A stretch of DNA of 16,059 nucleotides from CAKRPJ01 sp934376955 (GCA_934376955.1 CAKRPJ010000044.1:1-16059), one strand, 5' to 3'; positions 1 through 7,843 are shown, numbered from the stretch's first letter. The notes: generated by a model not told the origin, from the letters alone. Made by a program: numbers and translations.

Positions 1-2
1 AC

Positions 3-359
3 TGCTGCCCTTTCCGTCAGTCCAAAACCAGTGTTTGCCCCTGCAACCACAAAAACTGGAATAACGGGAAGAAAAACAGGGGTTGCGTTAAATACAGGAT
101 CGTCCCCACGGATTACAGGCTTTCCATTGACCGCAGCTGCCTCTGTTTCAAGAGAACATACGCCTTGCGTACAGAGTGTGAGCGTTACAATTCCCGCTTT
201 AAGGCGTCTGGACAGGAACGGCTGTGGGTGCGTAACGGCGCAAGCGCGGCAAACCTCAATACGCTGGCCCACATCTCCACTTTAGCGGTTGCGCTGGCCG
301 CCGTTTTGCACGGCTCTCACTCCTACCGCGCATCCAAATCATTCCGGCGAGGCGCTTAA
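3..359 (+). CDS. IS transposase, C-terminal part (5' end outside window)
   Basis: A frame open from the left edge to TAA at 357-359 encodes about 118 residues resembling the C-terminus of DDE transposases common in Clostridia. Visible hallmarks are a Cys-rich stretch (CPCNHKNW), a YRLSIDRS segment, the block YALRTECERYNSRFK and then GQERLWVRNGAS followed by a hydrophobic helix (ISTLAVALAAV). The YALRTE-ERYNSRFK block lies in the last part of the catalytic domain, near the final acidic residue of the DDE triad in such enzymes. The start and most of the catalytic domain lie left of the window, so I cannot tell whether the element is intact. It is co-directional with the catabolic operon but separated from it by about 570 bp that contains the operon's own promoter. 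The exact IS family is not decided; the DDE transposase call itself is fairly sure from recalled family patterns. Confidence 0.72.
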   Translation, partial: CCPFRQSKTSVCPCNHKNWNNGKKNRGCVKYRIVPTDYRLSIDRSCLCFKRTYALRTECERYNSRFKASGQERLWVRNGASAANLNTLAHISTLAVALAAVLHGSHSYRASKSFRRGA

Positions 360-652
360 AGTGCCCTCTCATATGGCTTTTTTCGCTCGGTTTTCCTCCG
401 GGCTTGCTTTTTATGCGCTTTTTCTCTTTGCCGGGTGACCCCCGCCTTCTTTCTCTCTTCGCCCTTTTGATTTAGGGTTTGTTTTGCTCATCTCTATTAA
501 GCTATTTTATATGACTTGTAAAAATAATATAACACAAGAAAGTGACTATTGAAAGAGAAAAAGCACAATTCAGCATAAAAAAAGGGATGCTAAGCTCATA
601 CACACCGAAATACGGCAAAAACCGTTCAATTATACAAAAAATCGGAAAGGAT
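360..652. other. Non-coding stretch between transposase and operon promoter
   Basis: I see no supportable gene here. The first 120 bases after the transposase stop are pyrimidine-rich on the plus strand (runs of T and C) and probably contain the end of the insertion element, but without its left end I cannot identify a terminal inverted repeat. From about 494 the sequence becomes strongly A+T-rich, as expected upstream of a promoter. Open frames on the minus strand here lack a ribosome site and have no recognisable content. Confidence 0.5.
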
Positions 653-681
653 TTGTCGAAAATCCCAAGTTGACTTATAAT
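653..681 (+). promoter_or_regulatory. Main sigma-A promoter of the catabolic operon
   Basis: A -35 box TTGTCG (653-658), a 17-bp spacer and a perfect -10 box TATAAT (676-681) predict a transcription start near 688. It faces the dctP-like gene at 929 and is the best sigma-A match in the gap. A palindrome begins about 7 bp after the predicted start (695-721), which suits repression of this promoter. Confidence 0.65.
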
Positions 682-698
682 CTTATGACAATTATTAT
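670..698 (+). promoter_or_regulatory. Possible second, overlapping promoter
   Basis: TTGACT (670-675), a 17-bp spacer and TATTAT (693-698) give a second acceptable promoter offset by 17 bp from the main one. Its -10 box overlaps the left arm of the inverted repeat at 695-705. Which one is used cannot be decided from sequence; both would be controlled by a protein bound to the palindrome. Confidence 0.35.
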
Positions 699-721
699 AA
701 TAGTTGTAAAAACTATTATAA
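695..721. promoter_or_regulatory. Palindromic operator candidate at transcription start
   Basis: Perfect 11-bp inverted repeat, TTATAATAGTT (695-705) and AACTATTATAA (711-721), separated by GTAAA. It sits just downstream of the predicted start from the 653-681 promoter. The dyad is too A+T-rich for a stable terminator and has no U-tract, so a dimeric repressor site is the better reading. The size suits a GntR- or LacI-type regulator, but the regulator is not encoded in this window and the family cannot be named. Confidence 0.6.
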
Positions 722-928
722 CATTCCATTCGGCAATGTCTGCGGTGACAGAGCAGGAAAGCATTTTTTCCGCACGTCCCACAGGCGAGTATGCCGATGC
801 ATGGCCAACGCCGCGAGGCTCTGTGTGTTCCCGTAACGATGGCTTCGGAAAAGAGATGGAAAGAGGCATGGCAAAGCGCTGCGCCTTGAACCATAAATAA
901 ATCATCGAATACGATAGGAGGACAAAAA
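722..928 (+). other. Leader (5' UTR) of the operon
   Basis: About 240 nt separate the predicted transcription start from the first ATG, counting the operator. The leader contains short pairings: ACAGAGC (748-754) with GCTCTGT (818-824), TGCGG (741-745) with CCGCA (770-774), and GGAAA (756-760) with TTTCC (767-771). The last two cannot form together. It matches no riboswitch class I recognise. A 76-codon frame crosses it (670-900), but it has no ribosome site and begins within the promoter. The AGGAGG site for the first gene is at 916-921, 7 nt before the ATG. Confidence 0.35.
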
Positions 929-1990
929 ATGAAAAAGCTACTCTGCATGATCCTAGCACTGACCATGGCACTCTCGCTGTGTGCATGCGGCCCGAAGGCT
1001 GATGCGCCGGAACAGGGAGAAGCGGATGATAATACGGTGGAGCCGAAGACGCTCGTCCTCACCTGCACGGCACTTGATCCGGCACAGGTCACGGAGTTCA
1101 ATAGTTGGGGACCGGCAGTTGCCGCTTTTAAGGAATATGTGGAAGAGAACAGCAATGGTCGGTATAAGGTGGATATCTTCTACAACTTCACCTACGGTTC
1201 CAGTGAGGCGGAGATGTGGCAGATGCTTGCCGACGGCGAGGTGGACTTCTACTTCGGTGCGGGTCTGTCCAGTGTTGATCAGCGCTTCTGCTGGAATAAG
1301 ATCCCTTACCTCTTCAAGAACTATGACCAGCTTCTGGAACTTTATTGCGATCCCGAAAGCGAGGGCTTCAAGCTTCAGTCTGAGCTCTTTGAGGACAACG
1401 GCGTGAAGATGCTGGCGCAGAACCCCGGTTTGTTCCGTCACATCATGTCTACGAAAAAGCTCATTAGGACCCCGTCTGACCTTGCGGACGAGACTTTCCG
1501 CTCCTATCAGGATGCGATCCACACGGCGTTCTTTGGCGGTCTCGGCAATATTGTCATCATGGGCTTTGGTGACCTTTACACTTCCATGCAAAACGGTATG
1601 GTTACCGCAACAGATCAGCAGATGCCCACCTATGTCGGCAATACCTTCTATGATATCGCGCCCTACTACAGCTTTGTCGGTACGCAGAACACCTCCTACA
1701 GCATGATGATGAACCTTGATGCATTCAATGCATATTCCGCGGAGGATCAGGAGCTTTTCACTAAAGCTGCGCAGCGCTGTGCAGAGGTTGAGTATGAGCA
1801 GACCTGCTATTGGGACGAGCAGACGAATTCCTTCCTGGACAGCAAGGGCGTGACCTATTACTATCCCACGGAGGAAGAGCTGCAGCAGTGGATCGATTAT
1901 GCCGACAGCATGAAGGACACCTGGATTGATATTCTCGGCGAGGATCTGTATAACCGCGCGTACGAGATTTTTGGCGTCTGGGAGGGCTGA
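929..1990 (+). CDS. dctP: TRAP transporter substrate-binding lipoprotein (DctP family)
   Basis: Extracytoplasmic solute receptor of a tripartite ATP-independent periplasmic (TRAP) transporter; it captures an organic acid outside the membrane and hands it to the DctQM permease. The 353-residue product starts with a Firmicutes lipoprotein signal, positive MKK then a hydrophobic stretch ending SLCAC, with Cys20 as the predicted lipidated residue. The mature part follows the DctP pattern: an N-terminal region with an FKEYVEENSNGRYKVDIFYN segment, then a TPSDLADETFRSYQ segment. Arg191 there falls where family members place the Arg that binds the substrate carboxylate, so an acidic ligand is likely. 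The AGGAGG site 7 nt upstream fixes the ATG start. First gene of the operon, followed by a stem-loop and the membrane subunits. The substrate cannot be read from sequence; the downstream hydantoinase and sugar kinases suggest a nitrogen-containing, polyhydroxylated acid. Confidence 0.9.
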   Translation: MKKLLCMILALTMALSLCACGPKADAPEQGEADDNTVEPKTLVLTCTALDPAQVTEFNSWGPAVAAFKEYVEENSNGRYKVDIFYNFTYGSSEAEMWQMLADGEVDFYFGAGLSSVDQRFCWNKIPYLFKNYDQLLELYCDPESEGFKLQSELFEDNGVKMLAQNPGLFRHIMSTKKLIRTPSDLADETFRSYQDAIHTAFFGGLGNIVIMGFGDLYTSMQNGMVTATDQQMPTYVGNTFYDIAPYYSFVGTQNTSYSMMMNLDAFNAYSAEDQELFTKAAQRCAEVEYEQTCYWDEQTNSFLDSKGVTYYYPTEEELQQWIDYADSMKDTWIDILGEDLYNRAYEIFGVWEG

Positions 1991-2024
1991 GAACAGACAC
2001 CGAACACGGATCCGACTGAACACG

Positions 2025-2076
2025 GGCGGCTGGGGCGAACCGAACGGCTTATTAAGCTATGCCGGCCTCAGCCGCC
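2025..2076 (+). promoter_or_regulatory. Intercistronic stem-loop between dctP and dctQ
   Basis: Bases 2025-2036 pair with 2065-2076 to give a 12-bp G+C-rich stem with one G-U pair. The 28-nt loop contains a small inner GCTT/AAGC hairpin (2047-2050 with 2054-2057). There is no U-tract after it, so full termination is unlikely. It lies in the only long gap inside the operon (139 nt). In many binding-protein operons such a structure protects the upstream message and keeps the receptor more abundant than the permease; that role here is inference. Confidence 0.55.
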
Positions 2077-2129
2077 GCTTTCTACCATGACTTCGCTTAT
2101 AAATATGCACCGCAAAGGGGGAAAAACAT

Positions 2130-2687
2130 TTGAAATTTCTAAAAAAGGTGGATAAGCTCGTAGATTTCGTCGTCGGCAATATTGCCGCTGTCATGCTCAT
2201 CTTTCTGATTTTGTTCACCTGCCTAACGATCATCAGCCGATACCTGTTCAATATCAATATGCACGGGTTTGAGGAACTGCCCACCATGGTGTTTATCGTC
2301 TTTGTTTGGCTTGGAACGGTTCTTTCGGCGAGAGACGATTCCATGCTAAAGGTGCCCCTGATTCAGGACGCTCTTCGCGATGGTGTTCCTAAGCTGCTCA
2401 GCCAGCTTCTGTCTATGCTCATTTCAACGGCGGCACTTGCCGCGTTTCTGCCGCTGGTTTGGAAGCTTTGGATCGTGAACATTGAACGCGGCACGGTTTC
2501 CGCGGCGGTCGGCTTTAATATGTGGTGGGTTTACGGCTCCATGTTTGTCGGCGTTCTCGGCATGACCGTATATTATGCGGTGAATACCATTAGGTGCATT
2601 ATCGCGCTGGTGGAGACCTGTCGGGGGGATAAGACGGCTTATACGCCGCTTGCCACAGAGAAAAAAGAGGAGGACGATGACAAATGA
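2130..2687 (+). CDS. dctQ: TRAP transporter small permease subunit (DctQ family)
   Basis: Small membrane subunit of the TRAP transporter; it pairs with the large DctM subunit and the DctP lipoprotein. The 185-residue protein has the expected four membrane segments: VVGNIAAVMLIFLILFTCLTI near the N-terminus, LPTMVFIVFVWLGTVLSA, LISTAALAAFLPLVWKLWI, and MFVGVLGMTVYYAVNTI. The short interhelical motif ISRYLFNINMHGFEELP matches the conserved DctQ region (R-x-x-F then a W- or F-EE motif). The C-terminus is charged and cytoplasmic. The start is TTG at 2130, chosen because AAAGGGGG (2114-2121) lies 8 nt upstream and no ATG fits better. Its stop overlaps the next start (ATGA, 2684-2687), so translation is coupled to dctM. 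Confidence 0.88.
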   Translation: MKFLKKVDKLVDFVVGNIAAVMLIFLILFTCLTIISRYLFNINMHGFEELPTMVFIVFVWLGTVLSARDDSMLKVPLIQDALRDGVPKLLSQLLSMLISTAALAAFLPLVWKLWIVNIERGTVSAAVGFNMWWVYGSMFVGVLGMTVYYAVNTIRCIIALVETCRGDKTAYTPLATEKKEEDDDK

Positions 2688-4048
2688 TTTTTGCGCTTGC
2701 GATGGGACTCATCCTCCTGTTTATCTTTATGGGCGTTTCGATTCCCCTTTCATTCCTCAGCGGATCGTTCTTCCTAGCAATCTTTGCGGGTGCCCGCACC
2801 GGCTCGTTTGCGACGAACGCCTACTATATGCTGGACTCTATTGCTATGCTGGCGATTCCCCTCTTTGTGGTCGGCGGACAGCTGGTTGAAAAAAGTGGAA
2901 TCGCGAACGTCCTGATCGAAGTCGGTGACCGGCTGCTGCGAAAGGTCAAGGGCGGAATGGCGGCAGCGATTCCAGTCGTGTCCTGCTTCTTTGGCGCAAT
3001 GTGCGGCTCTGCGCTTGCCACCGCCAATACGCTTGCCACCGCCATGGCACCGGATATGGTGAAAAAGGGGTGGGACAAGCGTTACGTGGCGGCGCTGATC
3101 GCGGCGTCAAGCCCCATGGGCTTTATGATACCGCCCAATGTGAATGCGATCGTCTTTTCGACCGCGGTCTCGGGCGCCTCTGTGGGCGAGCTCTTCATGT
3201 CCACAATCATTCCCGCCATCATTTGGACGGGGCTGTATCTGCTGATTAACCGCCTCATTTACACGCAGTACTACGATCCTGCCAAACGCAGTGACTATGT
3301 CTCCGAAAAGGTTGAAACAGGTGAGGCTGCCGTGATGAGTTTCCGCGACGGTGGTGCGGAGGATGGCTCCCTTTATACCGAAAACAGAGCGCAGTTTTGG
3401 GTAAAACTCCTTGTTGCGGTCGGCCTTGCTGTGCTGACGCTGGGGGGGATATACGGCGGTATCTTTACCGCGACCGAGGCCGGGGCCATCATGTGCCTTT
3501 ATGCTACGCTCGCAGGTCTTTTGATCTACAAGAATATCAAGGTGTCCCAGCTTTTCGGTATTTTCAAAAAGGGTGCGAAGGACGTGTCCGTTTTGGTCGT
3601 TCTTTTCCCCATGACGATGATCTTTTCTCGCATTTTGACACTCAACCATGTCCCGGAGATGTTTTCCGAGCTTGTTCTCAGCCTTACCACGAATAAAGTG
3701 CTGATTATTTTGATGATTGACCTACTTCTGTTTATTCTAGGATTTTTTATTGACGGAAATGTAATCATCCTTACGGTGGTTCCCATGCTGGCGCCCATTG
3801 CTGCTGCGATCGGCGTTTCCACGGTACAGCTGGCGGTCATCGTGTTTGTCGCCATCGGCATCGGTGCGATTACACCTCCTATGGCGACGTGCCTTCTGGC
3901 CTGTTCGAGGATCTGCGATGTATCTGTGAGAGAAATGCTGAAGCCGATCCTGCCGTTCCTTCTGTTCGGCGCAGTGCCCACAATGCTTCTTGTTTCGTTT
4001 GTACCGGCTTTGTCCGAGTGGCTACCGGCTCTGCTCTCCGGAGCATAA
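2684..4048 (+). CDS. dctM: TRAP transporter large permease subunit (DctM family)
   Basis: Large membrane subunit that forms the substrate path and couples import to an ion gradient, usually sodium. The product is 454 residues, normal for DctM, and almost wholly hydrophobic with about a dozen membrane segments. Recognisable family signatures are the N-terminal LSFLSGSFFLAIFAG, LAIPLFVVGGQLVEKSGIANVLIEVGDRLL, the glycine/serine-rich SCFFGAMCGSALATANTLATAMAPDMVKKGW, SSPMGFMIPPN, and near the C-terminus DGNVIILTVVPMLAPIA with GIGAITPPMATCLL. The hydrophilic insert at residues 200-240 is poorly conserved in the family. GAGGAGG (2667-2673) precedes the ATG by 10 nt. It overlaps dctQ by 4 bp and lies 24 nt before hyuA, so import and hydrolysis genes are in the same transcript. 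Confidence 0.92.
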   Translation: MIFALAMGLILLFIFMGVSIPLSFLSGSFFLAIFAGARTGSFATNAYYMLDSIAMLAIPLFVVGGQLVEKSGIANVLIEVGDRLLRKVKGGMAAAIPVVSCFFGAMCGSALATANTLATAMAPDMVKKGWDKRYVAALIAASSPMGFMIPPNVNAIVFSTAVSGASVGELFMSTIIPAIIWTGLYLLINRLIYTQYYDPAKRSDYVSEKVETGEAAVMSFRDGGAEDGSLYTENRAQFWVKLLVAVGLAVLTLGGIYGGIFTATEAGAIMCLYATLAGLLIYKNIKVSQLFGIFKKGAKDVSVLVVLFPMTMIFSRILTLNHVPEMFSELVLSLTTNKVLIILMIDLLLFILGFFIDGNVIILTVVPMLAPIAAAIGVSTVQLAVIVFVAIGIGAITPPMATCLLACSRICDVSVREMLKPILPFLLFGAVPTMLLVSFVPALSEWLPALLSGA

Positions 4049-4059
4049 AAACAGTATAT

Positions 4060-4064
4060 GGAGG
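4060..4064 (+). promoter_or_regulatory. Ribosome site that fixes the hyuA start at TTG 4073
   Basis: GGAGG at 4060-4064 lies 8 nt before TTG 4073. An in-frame ATG at 4058 overlaps this site and has no good ribosome site of its own. The TTG start gives a protein beginning directly with the phosphate-binding strand, as is usual in the HyuA family, and removes five residues (MEEKE). Confidence 0.65.
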
Positions 4065-4072
4065 AAAAGGAA

Positions 4073-6115
4073 TTGAGCTACAAACTTAGTGTAGACGTCG
4101 GCGGAACTTTCACAGACATTGTGGTTTACGACGACGCAGAGAAAAAGACCTATACAACAAAGGTTTCTTCCACCCCCAGCGATTATTCCATCGGCATTGA
4201 GGAGGGCATCAAAAAGATATCCCGAGTTTACGGCCTGCCGGTTGAAAACATGGATTATTTTATCCACGGCACCACAGTCGCCACCAACACACTTCTTGAG
4301 CGCAAGGGAGCAAAAACGGCGCTGGTCACCACTAAGGGCTTCCGCGACGTTTTGGAGATCGGCCGTCAGAAGCGCCCGGATTTGTATAACTTCTGGGTAA
4401 AGCGGCCGCAGCCCCCCATTCCCCGCTACCTGGTGTTCGAAATTGACGAGCGAACTCTGGCGGATGGTACGGTCCTTAAAAGCGTCGAGCGTGGGGACGC
4501 CGAGGCCGTCATTGAACAGCTCAAGCGTTTCGGGGTCGAGTCCGTGGCGATTTGCTTCGTAAACTCTTACATCAACGGCGAAAACGAACTGAAGATGAAG
4601 GAAATCGTGCAGGAGCAGATGCAAGGTATCCATCTGTGCACATCCGTGGAGACCCTGCCGGAGATTAAGGAATACGAGCGCTTCTGCACGACGTCCGTCA
4701 ACGCATACTTGATGCCGCGCGTGAAGGATTATCTAATGCACCTGGACGAAAAGCGCAAGGAGATCGGCGTTCCAGCAAGCGTCCATATCATGCAGTCCAA
4801 CGGCGGTGTTATGAGCTCCGTTGCGGCTGGCGAGCGTAGCGTTCATACGGTTTTCTCGGGACCTGCGGGCGGCGTTCTTGCGGCGACCTATATGGCGCGG
4901 CTCCTGAAGGAAGAAAATGTCGTTACTATTGATATCGGCGGCACCAGCAGCGACCTTGCTCTGCTCCACGATTATGAGGTGGCTTTTACCACAAGCGGTG
5001 AGCTTGGCGGCTTCCCGGTGCAGGTACCCATGGTGGAGATGCACACCATCGGTGCAGGTGGAGGCTCTATCGCATGGGTCGACGTCGGCGGCGGCGTCCA
5101 TGTCGGCCCTCAAAGCGCTGGCGCCTTTCCAGGACCGGCTTGCTACGGCAACGGGGATGACCCGACGGTCAGCGATGCTAATCTTCTGGCGGGTTATCTG
5201 AACCCCGACAACTTCCTGGGCGGTGAGATGAAGCTGGACAAGGAAAAATCCGTTCAGGCCATCGAGAGCAAAATCTGCCGTCGGACCAGTCTGAATCTTG
5301 AAGAGGCAATGAGCGGGATTTTGCGACTGGTAAACGCTAATATGTGCGGCGGCATCAATGTTATCTCGACACAAAAGGGCTACGACCTCAGAGAGTTCTC
5401 CCTTATGGCCTTTGGCGGTGGCGGATCGCTGCACGCGGCTGCCCTGATGGAAGAACTGAACATGAAGAGCGTAATTGTTCCCGTGTCTCCGGGCAATTTC
5501 TCGGCAATCGGCTGCCAGTTGGCAAAGGTTCGCTACGACTATGTCCGCACCAACATCAAGCTCGTGGAGCAGATGAGCGTTGAGGAGTTCAACGCGATCT
5601 TTGCCGATTTGAAGGCACAGGCGATTCGGGATATGGCCGCCGAGGGCTACAGTGAGGACAGAATTATTTTCTCCGCTACGGCCGATATGCGGTATGCGGG
5701 CCAGTCCTGGGAACTGAGCGTTCCGATCAACAGTCATATAGACAGCACGGAGCAGCTTCAGGAGTATGCGCAGTCGTTCTGCCATATCCACGAGCGCACT
5801 TACGGCTATACGCTTTCCGACCATATCACCTTTGTCAATTTCCGCTTTTCCGCATTTGGCGTTGTCGACGGCCTTGAGTTTGTTGAAGAGCCCGTTGACA
5901 AAAACGCCAGCGCAGAAGCCGCCGTTAAGGGTAAGCGCAAGATGTATTTCAATGGAGCTTATGTGGAGAGCACTGTCTATGACCGCGCGAAGATGATGCC
6001 CGGCTGCAAGATCAAGGGCCCCGCGATTATCGAAGAGTATGCCGCATCCACCCCGATCCCGCCGAATTTTACGGCCGGCATTGATGGCTTCCGCAATATT
6101 ATTATCACCCTTTGA
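4073..6115 (+). CDS. hyuA: Hydantoinase/oxoprolinase A subunit (ATP-dependent)
   Basis: ATP-binding subunit of the two-subunit hydantoinase/5-oxoprolinase family, which activates cyclic amides or ureides (or, in carboxylase members, ketones) by phosphorylation. From the TTG start it is 680 residues, typical for HyuA. In order: VDVGGTFTD at 7-15 (actin-fold phosphate loop), HGTTVATN at 65-72, an AERT-like ERTLADGT segment near 125, SGPAGGVLAA near 264, DIGGTSSD at 287-294 (second phosphate motif), GAGGGSI at 327-333, GDDPTVSDANLL near 362-373 and FGGGGSLHA at 447-455. The last 180 residues form the usual beta-rich C-terminal domain. All key glycine motifs are intact, so it should be active. 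It is followed after 23 nt by hyuB. N-methylhydantoinase, 5-oxoprolinase, caprolactamase and acetone/acetophenone carboxylase subunits all share this architecture, so the exact substrate is open. Confidence 0.9.
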   Translation: MSYKLSVDVGGTFTDIVVYDDAEKKTYTTKVSSTPSDYSIGIEEGIKKISRVYGLPVENMDYFIHGTTVATNTLLERKGAKTALVTTKGFRDVLEIGRQKRPDLYNFWVKRPQPPIPRYLVFEIDERTLADGTVLKSVERGDAEAVIEQLKRFGVESVAICFVNSYINGENELKMKEIVQEQMQGIHLCTSVETLPEIKEYERFCTTSVNAYLMPRVKDYLMHLDEKRKEIGVPASVHIMQSNGGVMSSVAAGERSVHTVFSGPAGGVLAATYMARLLKEENVVTIDIGGTSSDLALLHDYEVAFTTSGELGGFPVQVPMVEMHTIGAGGGSIAWVDVGGGVHVGPQSAGAFPGPACYGNGDDPTVSDANLLAGYLNPDNFLGGEMKLDKEKSVQAIESKICRRTSLNLEEAMSGILRLVNANMCGGINVISTQKGYDLREFSLMAFGGGGSLHAAALMEELNMKSVIVPVSPGNFSAIGCQLAKVRYDYVRTNIKLVEQMSVEEFNAIFADLKAQAIRDMAAEGYSEDRIIFSATADMRYAGQSWELSVPINSHIDSTEQLQEYAQSFCHIHERTYGYTLSDHITFVNFRFSAFGVVDGLEFVEEPVDKNASAEAAVKGKRKMYFNGAYVESTVYDRAKMMPGCKIKGPAIIEEYAASTPIPPNFTAGIDGFRNIIITL

Positions 6116-6138
6116 TGGGCAGGAAGGAGCAATCAGGT

Positions 6139-7815
6139 ATGAAAATTGATGAAGTAACCAGATCCGTTATCCTCAACAATCTGAAGTGGATTACGGAGGA
6201 AATGGGCGAATATCTTGCAAGAGCCGCATTTTCCACCAATATTAAAATTAGAAGAGACTGCTCGTGCGCCCTATATACCGCAAAGGGTGATATGCTGGCA
6301 CAGGGAACCTTTGTCCCAGTCCATCTGGGCATCATGTCCCAGACACTCAAAGCGCTGTTGGAAAAGCATCCTGCCGAAACGCTGCAGGAGGGCGACGCAC
6401 TGATCCACAACGACCCGTATATGTACGGCTCTCATCTGTTTGACGTGATGGTATTCAAGCCGATCTTCCACGAAGGGAAGCTGTTTGCTTTTACCGGTGC
6501 GCTTGCCCACCAGCTCGATATGGGAGGTTCCCCGCGGGCGTTTATCAACGAGACCATTCATGAGGAGGGCCTGATCATCCCCGGCGTGTTTCTTGCCAAG
6601 CAGGGTGTGGTGCAGGAGGATATCCTTGACTTTATTACGGCAAACGTCCGTACAAAGTATGAGGTCCGCGGAGACCTGCTCTCTGAGCTTGCCGCTAACA
6701 ACAGAGGCGAGACGCGCCTGAAGGCGCTTGCCGAAAAGTACGGCGTTGAGACGCTGATGGCTTACTTTGAGTCGATCCTTGATTATTCTGAAAAGAGCAT
6801 GCGTGAAGCGATCCGGGTGGTTCCCGACTGCGAAGAGGAGTTCGAGGATTATCTGGAGAGTGACGGCCTGGTCGATATGCTCATCAAGGTCAAAACACAT
6901 GTCAAGATCGAGGGCTCCGATGTGTACGTTGACTTTGAGGGCTCTGCGCCGCCCGTGGCGCACGGCAACAACAATCCCTGGTCGCTGACCCACTCTGGGG
7001 CATACTTTGCGATTAAGGCAGTCTTTGGCAACAATGTTCCTACCAATGCCGGAGCGTACCGCGCGATTCATCTGATCCGCCCGACAAAGCCGAGCTTCCT
7101 TGACGCTCCTTATCCCCACGCGGTGGGCGGCTGCACCACAGTCCCTCCGCAGCGCGTGGTAGACGTTATCATCGGTGCTCTGTCAAAGGTCGTTCCGGAG
7201 CAGTGCTGCGCGTGCAACGGCCAATGGTCCGGAGGCATTTACGGTGGTATTGACCCAAAAACTAATAGGAACTTTGTCTATAATGAGTCCTTTGGCTGCG
7301 GCCTTGGCGCGAAGTACAACGACGATGGTGCGAACGGACACCATTCCCATATGTCGAATACGGCGAACGCACCGACGGAGATGATCGAGATGGAGCACCC
7401 CATTCGCGTTTTGCAGTACTCCCTCGTGCAGGATTCCGGCGGCGCGGGCGAGTATCGTGGCGGCCTTGGCCTTCTGCGTGAGGTTGAGCTGCTTACCGAG
7501 ACCAACGTTTCCATCATCGCTGACCGCGATAAGATCAGACCATACGGGCTTTTCGGCGGGCAGGGCGGACTTCCCAACGCTCATTACGGAAAATTCCCGG
7601 ATGGGAGCCAGCATACGATCGCGGCGGAGAAGGTCCCAGCAGGAACCATCACAGTGCAGCGCACCTCTGGTGGCGGCGGCTGGGGAGATCCAGCAAAGAG
7701 AGACCGTAAGCTGATCGAGTGGGACGTCCTTAACGGTTATGTTTCGATCGAGGCGGCAAAACGGGAGTACGGTGTCACAATCGACCCGGAAACGATGAAA
7801 ATTGTCGAAGACTGA
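6139..7815 (+). CDS. hyuB: Hydantoinase/oxoprolinase B subunit
   Basis: Partner of HyuA that carries out the metal-assisted second half of the reaction. The ATG at 6139 is chosen because AAGGAG (6124-6129) sits 9 nt before it and the product then begins MKIDEVTRSVILNNLKWITEEMG-like, the standard HyuB opening; an upstream in-frame TTG at 6112 overlaps the hyuA stop and lacks a ribosome site. Length 558, normal for the family. Signatures: RRDCSCALY near residue 35, HNDPY at 90-94 followed by HLFD at 99-102, HQLDMGG at 124-130, which keeps the H-x-x-D-x-G-G pattern (His124, Asp127) although the second His of the usual HHxD is Gln, EEGLIIPGV, AANNRGE, and GGGGWGDP at 511-518 near the C-terminus. 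Nothing suggests loss of function. The next gene, encoding unknown protein A, begins 28 nt after the stop. Confidence 0.9.
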   Translation: MKIDEVTRSVILNNLKWITEEMGEYLARAAFSTNIKIRRDCSCALYTAKGDMLAQGTFVPVHLGIMSQTLKALLEKHPAETLQEGDALIHNDPYMYGSHLFDVMVFKPIFHEGKLFAFTGALAHQLDMGGSPRAFINETIHEEGLIIPGVFLAKQGVVQEDILDFITANVRTKYEVRGDLLSELAANNRGETRLKALAEKYGVETLMAYFESILDYSEKSMREAIRVVPDCEEEFEDYLESDGLVDMLIKVKTHVKIEGSDVYVDFEGSAPPVAHGNNNPWSLTHSGAYFAIKAVFGNNVPTNAGAYRAIHLIRPTKPSFLDAPYPHAVGGCTTVPPQRVVDVIIGALSKVVPEQCCACNGQWSGGIYGGIDPKTNRNFVYNESFGCGLGAKYNDDGANGHHSHMSNTANAPTEMIEMEHPIRVLQYSLVQDSGGAGEYRGGLGLLREVELLTETNVSIIADRDKIRPYGLFGGQGGLPNAHYGKFPDGSQHTIAAEKVPAGTITVQRTSGGGGWGDPAKRDRKLIEWDVLNGYVSIEAAKREYGVTIDPETMKIVED

Positions 7816-7843
7816 GAGATCTTGCGGAAGGAGCGAAGTTGAT

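Noticed and set aside
670..900. Possible 76-codon upstream frame in the operon leader
   Set aside because: The frame begins within the promoter, has no ribosome site and no recognisable content. A short leader peptide cannot be excluded but is not supported.
953..2023. Long minus-strand open frame of 356 codons opposite dctP
   Set aside because: It lies fully opposite a well-supported lipoprotein gene, has no ribosome site and an Ile/Leu/Arg/His-rich composition typical of antisense to coding DNA.
4733..5824. Minus-strand open frame of 363 codons opposite hyuA
   Set aside because: Shadow of hyuA codon usage; no start signal, no recognisable motif, and hyuA motifs are continuous through the region.
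4073..7815. Acetone or acetophenone carboxylase
   Set aside because: HyuAB fits the fold, but there is no Cys-rich small gamma subunit; proteins A and B lack the zinc cysteines. The general hydantoinase/oxoprolinase call is safer.
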